Source: Begonia masoniana (Eukaryota > Streptophyta > Magnoliopsida > Cucurbitales > Begoniaceae). Taken from it: DNA of 64,000 nucleotides. The position numbers were made by a program, and so were the translations under genes. Location of the stretch: the NCBI GenBank assembly GCA_022432975.1, contig CM039503.1:50447259-50511258 (forward strand). Reading direction: 5' to 3'. This document shows, in pieces, positions 12,172-25,394 of the stretch (position 1 is the stretch's first letter; each line of letters begins with the position of its first letter). Under the pieces are notes generated by a model. The model had not been told where the DNA came from, made no database searches, and saw only the letters and a list, made by a program, of their open reading frames with translations.

Positions 12172-13552
12172 TGATAAGTGTGTATTTTACACACTTAATT
12201 ATGCTATTTTATACTTGATTTGATAAGTTTTTCTCAAGCATTTGAATGAATTTAACGTTTCTGGTATAAGTGTGCAGATAAGATTAATTTTAACAGGTTA
12301 ATCATCAACTATTAAAGCGTGTGGTGAACAAAAGTATCGCCGATCGATCGACTATTTTGGCAATCGATCGGCTGATGAAGAATTTAAAGATGAGAGGAGA
12401 GTTGCAAGCAGAGGAGTTGCCGATCGATCGATTATTTTGGCGATCGATTGGCTGAAGTTATTAAGATGATGGAGCAGAGGCATTGCCGATCAATCGGCTT
12501 ATTTGGCGATCGATCGGCTGAAGCGGTGTTTTACGCAAAGAAGAAAGTATGCCGATCAATCGGCTACACCTCAGGCGATCGATCGGCTATTTTAATTGTC
12601 TTAATCCCAACCGTTGATCGATCAGCTATTTTAAATTTCTTAATCTGGACCGTCGATCAAACAGAAAACACGATATTAGATTAAAGAGGCAAAAAGAGGA
12701 GAGAGAAATCATTCAGGCAGGAGAGAGATGGAGACCGGAACGAAGCGAGAGCAAGGGAGAAAGGAGATTTTGGATCGACAACCCTAATTTTTCTTTCTCT
12801 TCCTCTTATGAACTATGAACATCTTTATTATTCTTATTGTTTCTCTTTATTCTAGTATGAACTAATTTTATTTTCTAGTGCTATGATGTAGCCGAATTAT
12901 GACTATTTAGTTTTTCCTTTACTTCAAGTGGTTAATTTTCTTTTTCGATATTGTGTTGAGTAAATTATCATGTTCTTAAAGCTTGTGATTGCCTGATCAA
13001 CAATAGCATGTTCGTAGGATTTTTTTGAGACTGAGAGGTAATAAATAATCATGCACTGAATAATTTACCATGAAAAGAATATTAGACTAGAGATAGCTAA
13101 TGCGTTCATGTAGTATTTTGATTTCTCATTCTTAATATATTCAATTAATTCTCAGGATTAGAGACCGAGAGGTAATAATTTGTTAGTTAAATAAGTTTAT
13201 CATTACTCGAAAGATTGACAAATAGTTTTTGTGAAATCGCCATCAACACATAGAAATAGAAATAGAAATTAATGATTTGGATTAGGAATACTAAATATGA
13301 TTAATTTAGGTGAAATCAGAATCCCTAGAGTTTTCTCATTATATTCTAAAACTTGTTTAATTTTCTGTTATTTAATTAATTGTTCTTGTTTTATTTACTT
13401 TGAAGTCAAAGTCACTAAAATATCGTTATTCAAATTAGACTGAAATTAACTTTGTTTGATTATCAATTAAAAAGTCCTCATGGGTTCGATACTCTATTTA
13501 TCACTTTATTACTTGTTGGGATTCGTACACTTGCGAATTATTTTTCACAATA
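12172..13552 (+). repeat. 5' LTR of the gag-protease gypsy element
   Basis: 1381 bp, from TGATAAGTGTG to TTTTTCACAATA (the terminal CA has become TA). From 12339 to about 12660 it carries repeated palindromic blocks around CGATCGATCGGC separated by CTATTTTGG or CTGAAG. The LTR has decayed: no clear TATA box can be assigned. Confidence 0.9.
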
Positions 13553-13558
13553 AGTTTT

Positions 13559-13576
13559 TGGTGCCGTTGCCGGAGA
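13559..13576 (+). other. tRNA-Asp primer-binding site
   Basis: TGGTGCCGTTGCCGGAGA directly follows the 5' LTR. It matches the complement of the 3' end of plant tRNA-Asp except for a few positions. This type of site is usual in plant gypsy elements of the Athila/Tat group. Confidence 0.75.
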
Positions 13577-14357
13577 CTTTATTATTGATATCAAATTAAT
13601 TATTTTTAGTTTTATTTTGAATTTTGTTTATTTTCTCCTTGTTTTGCTTCTGTGTTACTTCCAGGTGTATGCGTAAAGAATGAGACGCTAATCTTTTCCC
13701 GCTTAATCTTGAGATCGAGCGTACGTGTTGACAAAATTGTAGAGAGAGAGAGAAGAGAAGTTATTCAACACGCATGTGCTATCATGGGAGATAATGGGGA
13801 AGACAATGCTGAGAACCGGACCTTGCTGGACTACGTTATACCTATTGTATCCGGGATTCATTTAGCTATTCGAAAGCCGGCTATTGCAGCAAATTTTGAA
13901 ATTAAGCAAAGCACTTTGCATATGATTCAACAGTCTCAGTTCAGTGGTGTAACGACCCTAGTAGGGCCGAGACATAATTCATGACTTTCTTACTCATTTA
14001 ATTCTTACTTTCTGCAAAAAAAACTTAGAACCTAAAACTTGACTCGCGGACAACATATCATCTGACAAAACTAAACCATCCAAAACTCGACTCTTTCATT
14101 AATCTAATAACTCTTTAGATCGCAGAATAGAGCGACTATGCTCGGTTATCAGTTCCATGACATAATCGGGCAGAAAGAAATGCCCTCAGATCACACGACG
14201 GCATTCTGCTCGGGCTGCATGGGTTTGCATGCATCGGCTGATAGGGTACACATCTTCCGATTTGACACGTGTACTCTACATGACTCAATTATCGTTGCCC
14301 AATAGAAGACATCTTCCAGTGGGCACGTGCATCTCTCGTGACTCATTAAACATCACT

Positions 14358-16736
14358 TGTAACACCCGAGTTACGACTAGGTAATTTTCCTAACTGTATT
14401 AACGGTCATGAATATTTAATCTTCGCGGTTTAGAATTTTAAGACAAGTGTAATTAATTACATGTGGGTTTAAACTAGGTCGAGTGGCAAAGTTGTAATAA
14501 TAGAGGGCTTAGACCGATATTTAAAGGAAGTGGAAATGATTTAAACCTCATTAACTCACTGTAGCCGACATCCTCCATTCTCGGCGATTCCTTCTCTCGC
14601 AAGCTCTCGCCCTCTGCCTGCCTGTAATCCTTCCTTCGACGACCAGTTCCCTTGCTATTTCTCGGTTACCTTACGCTCGAGGTATGAGTTAGACAATGTA
14701 GTTATCAGTTAATCGTTTAACTCTGTTTTCAGCTTGAACCCGTAACTCAAATCCTTAAACAACAGGGTAATAATATAGTTCATTGTTAATCTGAGAGTGA
14801 TAATGTCATTCCGAATCAGTTTTGGACATTTAAAAACATTCAACCCTGAGTAACCGATAGTCGAATCTGTCTATTTCAGTTCTAGGATTTCAGATTTTGC
14901 ACAGAGCGTTAGACTAAGGATTCAGGATGACTTTGTCTATTAGACCCTAGGATGACTTGAGGTTAGAACTTATAGGACTTTGTTTTAACTACTGCAATGT
15001 GAATGTTTTAGGTGAAGAAGTTTGAAGAGAAAGAGCTCAAAGTGCTAAGGAGACCAGGTAAGTGAATGTATAGGTTTCTCGGTCAATAGGACCCTACATC
15101 AAAGGATGCTAGGTAGAAACTCGTACGATGATTAGTAGTTCTTTCATGTTACTGTCTAGCATTTATGTCGACGATTGGTTCGATAGTAAGCTTTTCATAC
15201 TGGCTGAATGTTCTGTCCTACAGTTTGGACGAGTTAAAGAACCCCATGCTCATGCATTATCAATGTTTTATGCACATGAAAATGTTTTAAAAGCATGTTC
15301 TCTTATGAACAAGATAAGATGATAAAATCCCTACAACGTGGATGAGTGAGGGTTGGGGGCGGTTCGGCGTATGTCACAGTCCACAGTAGGACATATGAAT
15401 ACGAGCCGCAGTAGGGACCATGATCAAACTCACTGTCAAACCCCCTTTACCGGCACAAATTCTCTCTCATCCCACGCAACATGAACAATGATATGAATAA
15501 CGAATATGGTTAAGCGATATGGACTATGATACGAACGATGAATGTGTTTCAGCGATGTGAACTATGTTATGAATGATGAATATGGAATAATGATTATGAA
15601 CAAGAAAAGACTCATGACCATGTTTTTCTCTGAATTATGCATTCATGCATTCATGTTATTGTTGCATTCCTTACTAAGCATTAGGCTTATAGTTTAAACC
15701 TTTGATGTAGGTGACGAGTTTTCAGGTGAGGGATTCAAGTTAAATGAGGAAGTCTAAGTTTGGCTGTTGGAGAATGCTCAGTGTGACAGTGAAGGCTGGA
15801 TTGGCGAATAAGTTCTCTGGTTTATGCTCTATGAACATTATTAATGATTTTAATATGGAAGTATAAGTAGAATGAAGTTATTTCATAGTACTGGGATTTG
15901 AAATTATCTGGATGCTCACTGGATAGAGGATGGTACAGTTTATTGAATATCTTTTGTTTAAGACTTCCGATATATGTACTCTGAGGGAATCATTGATTTC
16001 TGTTTACAGAAATGTTAAGTCTAGAAAGTTTGAGACTTGTTCATGATTATGTCTATTGGGAGATGTTGTTTAGTCCTACCGGTAGGAGTGGTGTGTTTTC
16101 TATCGGTAGATGCAGGGTGTTTTCTATCTTTAGCTGTAGTACGTTATCAGTCGGTAAATATAAAGGATTTCTTTTGCTATCGGTAGAAGTAGTGAGATTT
16201 CTGTCGGTAGATACAGTGTGTTTATATCGGGTGATGTAGGAGTCTTTTTCCCTGTCGCCTAGTCATCGGTAGATGTAGTTTATATATTTTTCCTGCTGAC
16301 GTCATCGGCAGATACAGTTTGTTTACCTTCCTGCTGACGTCATCGGCAGATGTAGTTTATATACCTTCCTGCTGACGACATCGGCAGACGCGGTTTGATT
16401 ATCTGCCGGCTGACGTCATCGGCAGATGCGGTTTGTATATCTGCCGACGAACGTTTAATGAATTGTGTGGGATGCACGTGACTATCGGTAGATGTGAGCC
16501 CTCTCTTGCCTTGTCGTTTAGTGATCGGCAGATGAGAGTGAAGTTTTGTCGTTGAGTTCGGCAGATGCCTTTTTTTTTAAAATCCCCCAGCCAAATGTCT
16601 TATTTCATTGTCCATGTCCTACATGTGACTACAGAATTAGTATTTTCGCTGCTTAGTAAAAAAAAAATATATATAAAAGAGTGAAAGGAGTGAGTAAAGT
16701 CATGAATTACGTGGCGATCCTTCCCGGGTCGTTACA
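14358..16736 (+). mobile_element. Solo LTR of a related chromovirus family
   Basis: 2379 bp, from TGTAACACCCGAG to GGGTCGTTACA, with target duplication TCACT at 14353-14357 and 16737-16741. There is no internal region, so the element was reduced by LTR-LTR recombination. The other LTR of the host chromovirus has the uninterrupted target site, which confirms the insertion. Confidence 0.9.
16075..16575 (+). repeat. Minisatellite of ATCGGYAGATG with TGACGTCA palindromes
   Basis: About 15 degenerate units of ATCGG(T/C)AGATG in this LTR. In the middle they are 40-45 bp apart with CCTGCTGACGTCATCGGCAG, so each unit includes the palindrome TGACGTCA, which bZIP factors bind in plants. Towards the right end the units follow TTGTCGTTTAG. 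Confidence 0.85.
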
Positions 16737-18604
16737 TCACTTGACATAAGCGATACTCTACATCGCCCGATCGCTAGACGACAAAACAATACTTACATCA
16801 TCCGGTATTTGAAATACACTACATCGCCCGATCGCTAGACGACAAACAATACTTACATCATCCGGTATTTGACAAACGTTCACCATCTACCGGTGACGTC
16901 AGCCGGATGATTCATTCATCCAGCTTCTATCATTCAACTCACACCGGTGACGTCAGCCGGATGATGCATTCATCCGACTTCTATCACACGGCAGTAAAAC
17001 CCGAAATCCTTCAAGCAACTCATACCGACAGAAAGATAACCTGACCTTCACAGATCTCATACTTCATAGACATAAACGTAGGCAGACATAAATCATGGAC
17101 TCATCTTGAATACATGTAGTGGAAGACTTAGTTAAAACAACTCGTTTTATATCCTTATAAACATTCTCAGACTCAGTAATTAAACCAGACAATTTCAAAA
17201 GCTCGATGTCTTAAAAAAAATCTCATTCTACTTGTACTTCCATATTCATAATCATCACTAAAATTATAAGAGCATTAACTAGGGGGTCTTGTTCGCCATC
17301 CAGCCACAGAATTGCTTCCTGAACACCTTCCAGCAACCAAACTTAGACATCTTCATTAACTTTGGAATCCTCACCTGATACTTCGTCACCTACATCATAA
17401 GGTTCAACTATAAGCCTAATGCTTAGTAAGGAATGCAATGCTAACATGTATACGTGAATGCATAGTTGCAAGAAAATCATGATCATGTTCGTTTCATGCT
17501 CGTTTCCTGTTCTTATTCATATTCTTATTCATCACTTTCATCATATGGATTAAGGGAAGATTTGTGCCGTAAAGGGGGGATGACAGTGCAAGTGTACATA
17601 GTCCCTTTCGGGCCGTATTCATGGTCCTTCTCTTTAGACAGTGACATACGCCAAACCGCCCCCAACCCTCACTTAATCCGGTTGCATAAGTTTCATATTC
17701 ACTGTCATATCTTGTTCATGGGAAAAACATGCTCATAAAACATTTTCATATGCTTGAGAAGTAAATCATGATGCATGACATAGATGCTCTTAAATCATCA
17801 GACTATAGAAAGTATCATACCAAAACAGTCGACTTCATAGACTCTACCAGAACGTCTCATAACAAAACTCTCAACATCCATAAATCATCCAAGTACGAGA
17901 AATCTTACTAACACAGAACAAACATCATACAACTGGAACTAACTTAATATCCTTGTGATGTAGGGCCCTATTGGCCGGAAGTCTTAATACATTCACTTAC
18001 CTGGTTTCCTTAGCAATACTCGAGCACTTCACTTCGGACTTCTTTACCTAAAACATTTCACATTACAGTATTAAATAAAAATCCTAAAATTTCTAACCAA
18101 AAGTCATCCTAGAAATAATCAGTTTCAACCTAATAACTAGTCACAGATTACGAATGCCACTAATATTTCACTGCCAAGGAGAATCCAAAGCTACGGGTCT
18201 TAGCAGAAAAAGCAGAGTTCTAAATAGCCAATCAGTGACTACATTACAGAGTCTTACCTAGGGTGTGGATTGTCGGGGCGGAGACTGAAAATCGGTCACC
18301 GAAAGGAGCTGTAGTTGGCTGAGGGAGAGAGCTCTGGGGAAGAGAGAAATCGCCGAGAGTGAATGCGTCGGCTACAGTGAGGTTTAAGGTTTCCATTTCC
18401 TATTTATACTTGATCCATCCATCCTTAATTACAACCCTGCCACCCAACCTAGTTTCACTCAACTTGTAATAAATATGTCTTGACTTTAAATTTAAAATCA
18501 TAAAGGTTAATAAAAAGGGTGATAATCAAAATGGTTAAGAAAATCACCTGGCCGAAATTGTCGGGTGTTATATCTACCCCTCCTTAAACAAAATTTTCGT
18601 CCTA

Positions 18605-21600
18605 AAAAATTGCTTAAACAAAGAGCTCCAGATATTTGTCCAGCATGTCTTGTTGTCGTTCTCATGTGGCTTCTTCAATACCATGATTCATCCATAAGAC
18701 TTTCACTAGTTGAATTTCCTTATTCCTCAGAGTCTTAACTGCAGATTCTATAATCCTTACAGGCTTCTCTTCATACACCAGTGTCGGCTCGATTTTGATA
18801 TCCACTGGCTTAACAACTTGTGTAGGATCTCGTATGCATTTTCTTAACATTGACACATGAAAAACATTGTGAACTTTTTCCAGTGATAGGGGCAATTGCA
18901 GTCTATAAGCTGTGCTGCCGATCCTCTCCAAGACAGGGAATGGTCCAACGAATCGCGGATTAAGCTTCCCTTCTTGCCAAATCTTAGTACTCCTTTAAAG
19001 GGCAAAATCTTTAGAAAAACTTCATCTCCAATAGAGAACACCAGATCTCTCCTTCTTTGGTATGCATAACTTTTCTGTCGGCTTTGTGCAGTAATCATTC
19101 TCCTCCTAATAATGGCAATCTTGTCTGACATCTGCTGCAAGATCTCGGGACCTAGAAGTTTTGCTTCACCGACCTCATCCCAGTACAAAGGTGATCTACA
19201 CTTCCTGTCATACAGTGCCTCATAAGGTGCCATACCAATGGTGGACTGGTAACTATTATTTGTAGGAGAATTCCACCAAGGGTAAGTATTGACTCCAAGA
19301 TGTCTGGAAATCCAGCACGCATGCTCTCAACATATCTTCTAGTATCTGAATGGTCCTCTCAGATTGACCATCGATTTGAGGGTGAAAAGCAGTGCTGAAA
19401 GACAATTTTGTTCCTAATGTGCCTTGCAAACTTTGCCAAAATCTTGAGGTGAATCTAGGATCACGATCGGAGATAATAGACAAGGGGATCCCATGCAATC
19501 TGATAATTTTCTAAATGTACAGGTTAGCAAGTTGTTCCATTGTAAAAGTCATTCTTACTGGTATAAAGTGGGCTGATTTTGTCATTCTGTTAACCACAAC
19601 CCAAATACTATCATGTCCTTTGATTGTCTTTGGTAATCCTACCACAAAATCCATGGTAATGTTCTCCCACTTCCATTCAGGGATCGGTAAGGGTTGAAGA
19701 GTACCTCCTGGGCGTTGATGTTCTGCTTTAACTTGTTGGCATATCAAGCATGACTCTACAAACTTGGCCACATCCCTCTTCAGGTTTGGCCACCAGTAAT
19801 GTAACTTCAAGTCCCGATACATCTTGGTGCTACCAGGATGTACAGAAAAGGAAGATGAATGTGCCTCAGCCAAGATCAACTCACGCAACTCCTTATCACT
19901 TGGAATGTACCATCGATTTCTAAATTTCAAAATACCATCGCTGGAGAGACTGAACTCAGAGGAGGCGTCTTTTAACTTACTCATCATGCTACTATTCTCC
20001 TTTGAATCCTTTTGTTGTGCCTCTTTGATCCTGTCCAAAATAGTTGGTCGAATAGATAAATCGGTCAGTAAAGCTGACAGCTCGGGAACTATTTCCAATT
20101 CGAACTTCTGAACTTCCTTCCTCAAAGGTACAGACATGGTTGATACCGCGGGTTGCATTGTTGTTGATATTCTGCTTAATGCATCAGCCACAGCATTGGC
20201 CTTACCCGGGTGATATTTAATTTCAAAGTCATAATCTTTAACAAATTCCAACCAACGTCTCTGTCTCATGTTTAATTTCTTTTGAGTAAATAGGTATTTC
20301 AAACTTTTATGGTCGGAAAACACCTCACACTGTTGTCCATACAAATAGTGTCTCCAAATCTTTAATGCAAAAACAACTGCGGCTAACTCTAAATCGTGAG
20401 TGGGGTAATTCTGTTCATAACTCTTCAGCTGTCTAGAGGCATACGCCACAACCTTACCTTCTTGCATCAAAACACACCCCAGACCAACTTTGGATGCATC
20501 ACAGTAAACACTAAACTTTCCTTCTTCAGTTGGGAGAGTCAATAGTGGGGCTGTTGTCAACTTCAGCTTAAGTGTCTGGAAACCATCTTCACAAGCTTCA
20601 GTCCAAGAGTACTTGGTGTCCTTCTTTGTTAAATTAGTTAAAGGCTTAGCTATTATAGAGAATCCCTTAATGAACTTTCTATAATAACCTGCCAGACCAA
20701 GGAAACTGCGGACTTCACTGGCATTCCTTGGCTGTGGCCAATCCTTAACTACCTGAACTTTGGTTGGATCGACTGATACACCTTCAGCAGAGATGACATG
20801 GCCTAAGAAGTTGACCTTATTCAACCAGAACTCACACTTAGACAACTTGGCATAGAGTTGCTGCTGTTTTAATGTTGTCAAAACCACTCTTAAATGTTCC
20901 TCGTGGTCAGCTTTAGTCCGTGAGTATATTAAGATATCATCTATGAACACAATTACAAACTTGTCCAAGTAATCACGAAACACTCGATTCATCAGGTCCA
21001 TAAAGGCTGCAGGTGTATTGGTTAACCCAAACGACATCACAAGGAATTCATAATGTCCATAACGGGTCCTGAAGGCTGTCTTAGGTATATCACTCTCCTT
21101 AACCTTCAATTGGTAATAGCCCGAACGTAAGTCAATCTTTGAAAATACTTTAGCTCCTTGTAATTGGTCAAACAGGTCATCAATCCGGGGCAAGGGGTAC
21201 TTGTTCTTAATTGTCAACTTGTTTAGCTCTCTGTAGTCAATGCACATTCTAAGAGAACCATCTTTCTTCTTAACGAATAGGATAGGTGCACCCCAGGGAG
21301 AACTACTAGGGCGTATAAATCCCTTGTCAACTAATTCCTGCAGTTGGATTTTTAATTCCTTCAGTTCAACAGGTGCCATGCGATAAGGGTTCTTGGATAT
21401 AGGTAATGCCTCGGGATATGTATCAATTACAAAGTCAATTTCTCTATCAGGTGGTAACCCGGGCAAGTCGTCCAAAAAGGCTTCAAGAAACTCTCGGACT
21501 ATAGAAATATCTTGTACTTTTACTTTATCCTTCACCCGAACATCAACTACACTAGCTAGATAACTCTCACAGCCACCTTTCAATAACTGTTGAGTCTCTA

Positions 21601-21889
21601 GATAGGATATAATTGGTATTTTACTTATTTTTGGGATAGCTTGGAATATATACCGATCTCTATTCGGGGATCGGAATTCAACCAAACCAGACCTACAACT
21701 TATTGTGGCATGGTGTCTGAATAACCAATCCATCCCTAGTATAACTTCATACCCCTTCATGTCAATTACAATCAGCTCTACATATAACTTCTTATCTCCT
21801 AAGGACACAATGTCACCCTTCACTATCTGTTCAGAATGTAAGAATTTCCCTGACGGTAACATGACACTATATGGCCTATCAGCTGGTAA
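18605..21889 (-). pseudogene. RT-RNase H-integrase-chromodomain region of chromovirus 1
   Basis: The longest open part (21862-19511, 783 codons) contains the RT palm motif FIDDILIYS, the RNase H start [15 protein letters not shown] and the integrase HHCC finger ([12 protein letters not shown]). The integrase continues in broken frames at 19498-19256 ([14 protein letters not shown] visible) and 19233-18662, and ends with a chromodomain-type YEEKPVRI...VLWMNHGIEEAT, where a Trp codon has become TGA. In the integrase core the usual VDR is VNR. Stops and shifts at 19511, near 19250 and near 18950 disable it. Confidence 0.9.
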
Positions 21890-23034
21890 GTATCATAACT
21901 TATGCTTACAGACAAACAGGGCTGCTATAAATGAGTGAGTGGCCCCCGTGTCTATAAGTGTGTAAGCAGAACTACCACAAATCATAATTGTACCTGTTAT
22001 GACCGTATGCTGCACAACTTCTTCATCCTCCATCATAGCAAAGACTCTGGGTGCTATTCTTGGTCGATTGGGGTCTTGTGGTATGGAGCAGTCTCTGACT
22101 ACATGTCTGACCTTGTCACATCTGTAGCAACGACCAGAGTGTAGCTTGCACTCGCCATGGTGGTTCTTCTGGCAGTTGGAGCATAAATGGGCTAATGGTC
22201 GTTTTCCTTTTCCTTGATCATCATTTGGATTGAAGGGTCTCTTTATACCTTACTGTTGTTGTTGTGGTCCCCTGTTCTGTTGCGGTTGTCATCCTTTGTT
22301 CTGACGTGGTGGCTGCTGAGCCTCCTTAATGAACTTCCTTGGCTGTTCACGCTGCGCATATGTCGTTATCTCGTCTTCTTCCAGTTCCAAGGCCTTAGCC
22401 GTCACTTTACCATATGGTATATCATGTATTCCAGCAGTCTTTACTCTCATATACAAACTCGGTTTCAATCCTTGAACAAATTGGTGGATCTTGTCCTCAT
22501 CATCCTCAACCAATCGGGGAGCAAACCGTGATAAAGCCTCAAACCTACATATGTAATCCGCCACAGAGCCAGTTTGACGTAAATTCATGAACTCCTTCTT
22601 CTTGTTGGCCCGAACGTTCCTATTGAAATACTTATCAAAGAAAGCAGTCTTAAACATTTCCCAGGTCATAGTTTCTGCATTAATGGTGCTCTGGATTGAG
22701 TCCCACCAATGCCTTGCACTCAGTTCCAAATGAAAAACAGCGTAAGTGACCCTATCTCCTTCATCAACCTTGGCGTACTTGAACATGTCCTCCATTTTCT
22801 GAATCCATTCCTCAGCATAAACAGGATCTGAAACTTGGCCATTAAATGTTGGGGTCTAAGTCTATGGAGGCGCTCGCCACCATGATCATGGTTTGCATTA
22901 GAGCTAGAGTTCCCATGCTCTTCCCTGGTGGTCATAAGCTGCTCGATTTGGCGTGATTGGCTTATAACCAACTCCGTTAGCTGAGCAATAGTGGTACTAT
23001 CCACATTTTCTTCTCTCTGTTGACCCTTCACCAT
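21890..23034 (-). pseudogene. Gag and protease start of chromovirus 1
   Basis: Starts at ATG 23034. The first piece (MVKGQQREENVDSTTIAQ) shifts frame near 22800 into the retrotransposon gag core (LELSARHWWDSIQ, FNRNVRANKKKEFMNLRQ). After a stop near 22255 come C-x2-C-x4-H-type clusters including CYRCDKVRHVVRDC, the nucleic-acid binding knuckle. The protease active site LIDTGATHSFI follows near 21930-21960, with a stop just after it. It would package the element RNA if intact; it is not. Confidence 0.85.
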
Positions 23035-23179
23035 TTTGGGATTCCTAAGAAAATAATCATAACATATCTTAACTTAATGACATTACTAAAATCATAAACA
23101 CTTACAATTGTTGGAGTGTACTCAGGTGGCAATCTGTGCTGGGAGGTAGTCTGCAGAATCGATTTTAGAACCCAATTTT

Positions 23180-23191
23180 GCTTTGATACCA
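23180..23191 (-). other. PBS of chromovirus 1
   Basis: On the minus strand TGGTATCAAAGC lies four bases inside the 5' LTR. It matches the initiator tRNA-Met complement with one change (A for G). Confidence 0.8.
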
Positions 23192-23195
23192 TAAT

Positions 23196-25394
23196 TGTAA
23201 CGACCCCAGTAGGGTCGAGACATAATTCATGACTTTCTTACTCATTTAATTCTTACTTTCTGCAAAAAAAACTTAGAACCTAAAACTTGACTCGCGGACA
23301 ACATATCATCTGACAAAACTAAACCATCCAAAACTCGACTCTTTCATTAATCTAATAACTCTTTAGATCGCAGAATCGAGCGACTATGCTCGGTTATCAA
23401 ATCCATGACATAATTGGGCAGAAAAGAAATGCCCTCAGATCACACGACGGCATTCTGCTCGGGCTGCATGGGTTTGCATGCATCGGCTGATAGGGTACAC
23501 ATCTTCCGATTTGACACGTATACTCTACATGACTCAATTATCGTTGCCCAATAAAAGACATCTTCCGGTGGGCACGTGCATCTCTCGTGACTCATTAAAC
23601 ATCACTTGACATAAGCGATACACTACATCGCCCGATCGCTAGACGACAAAATAATACTTACATTATCCGGTATTTGAAATACACTACATCGCCTGATCGC
23701 TAGACGACAAACAATACTTACATCATCCGGTATTTGACAAACGTTCACCATCTACCGGTGACGTCAGCCGGATGATGCATTCATCCGACTTCTATCACAC
23801 GGCAGTAAAACCCGAAATCCTTCAAGCAACTCATACCGACAGAAAGATAACCTGACCTTCACAGATCTCATACTTCATAGACATAAACGTAGGCAGACAT
23901 AAATCATGGACTCATCTTGAATACATGTAGCGGAAGACTTAGTTAAAACAACTCGTTCTATATCCTTATAAACATTCTCAGACTCAGTAATTAAACCAGA
24001 CAATTTCAAAAGCTTGATGTCTTAAAAAAAATCTCATTCTACTTAGACTTCTATATTCATAATCATCACTAAAATTATAAGAGCATTAACTAGGGGGTCT
24101 TGTTCGCCATCCAGCCACAGAATTGCTCCCTGAACACCTTCCAGCAACCAAACTTAGACATCTTCATTAACTTTGGAATCCTCACCTGATACTTCGTCAC
24201 CTACATCATAAGGTTCAACTATAAGCCTAATGCTTAGTAAGGAATGCAATGCTAACATGTATACGTGAATGCATAGTTGCAAGAAAATCATGATCATGTT
24301 CGTTTCATGCTCTTTTCCTGTTCTTATTTGTATTCTTATTCATCACTTTCATCATATGGATTAATGGAGGATTTGTGCCGTAAAGGGGGGATGACAGTGC
24401 AAGTGTACATAGTCCCTTTCGGACCGTATTCATGGTCCTTCTCTTTGGACAGTGACATACGCCAAACCACCCCCAACCCTCACTTAATCCGGTTGCATAA
24501 GTTTCATATTCATTGTCATATCTTGTTCATGGGAAAAACATGCTCATAAAACATTTTCATATGCTTGAGAAGTAAATCATGAGGCATGACATGGATGCTC
24601 TTAAATCATCAGACTATAGAAAGTATCATACCAAAACAGTCGACTTCATAGACTCTACCAGAACCTCTCATAACAAAACTCTCAACATCCATAAATCATC
24701 CAAGTACGAGAAATCTTACTAACACAGAACAAACATCAGACAACTGGAACTAACTTAATATCCTTGTGATGTAGGGCCCTATTGGCCGGAAGTCTTAATA
24801 CATTCACTTACCTGGTTTCCTTAGCAATACTCGAGCACTTCACTTCGGACTTCTTTACCTAAAACATTTCACATTACAGTATTAAATAAAAATCCTAAAA
24901 GTTCTAACCAAAAGTCATCCTAGAAATAATCAGTTTCAACCTAATAACTAGTCACAGATTACGAATGCCACTAATATTTCACTGCCAAGGAGAATCCGAA
25001 ACTACGGGTCTTAGCAGGGAAAGCAGAGTTCTAAATAGCCAATCAGTGACTACATTACAGAGTCTTACCTAGGGTGTGGATTGTCGGGGCGGAGACTGAA
25101 AATCGGTTACCGAAAGGAGCTGTAGTTGGCCGAGGGAGAGAGCTCTAGGGAAGAGAGAAATCGCCGAGAGTGAATGCGTCGGCTACAGTGAGGTTTACAT
25201 GAGGTTTAAGGTTTCCATTTCCTATTTATACTTGATCCCTCCATCCTTAATTACAACCCTGCCACCCAACCTAGTTTCACTCAACTTGTAATAAATATGT
25301 TTTGACTTTAAATTTAAAATCATAAAGGTTAATAAAAAGGGTGATAATCAAAATGGTTAAGAAAATCACCTGGCCGAAATTGTTGGGTGTTACA
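23196..25394 (-). repeat. 5' LTR of chromovirus 1
   Basis: 2199 bp, from TGTAACGACCCCAGTAGG to TTGGGTGTTACA on the plus strand. Between 23608 and 23800 it has ATCGCCCGATCGCTAGACGA and CATCATCCGGTATTTG repeats and a TGACGTCA palindrome. Short open frames in it (for example 24277-24549) recur in the other LTR and are not genes. Confidence 0.9.

Larger units (their letters stand above)
13948..18572 (-). repeat. 3' LTR of chromovirus 1, split by a solo LTR
   Basis: On the plus strand it runs from TGTAACGACCCTAGTAGG to CGGGTGTTATA. Removing the inserted solo LTR (14358-16736) and its duplication leaves about 2.24 kb that matches 23196-25394 almost base for base. It contains one more copy of the TGACGTCAGCCGGATGAT unit (16905-16970) than the other LTR. 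No gene lies in it. Confidence 0.9.
13948..25394 (-). mobile_element. Tekay/Del-type chromovirus (Ty3/gypsy)
   Basis: Bounded by the 5-bp duplication AGTGG (13943-13947 and 25395-25399), which restores the outer gag frame. In minus orientation the 5' LTR is 23196-25394 and the 3' LTR is 13948-18572 (lengthened by a solo LTR). PBS TGGTATCAAAGC resembles the initiator tRNA-Met complement. The order Gag, PR, RT, RNase H, IN, chromodomain is that of Tekay/Del chromoviruses, which the chromodomain is thought to steer to heterochromatin. Several stops and frameshifts make it inactive. Confidence 0.9.

Noticed and set aside
17466..24549. Paired 90-codon frames at 17466-17738 and 24277-24549
   Set aside because: They are the same stretch of the two LTRs of chromovirus 1, with no coding similarity to known proteins.
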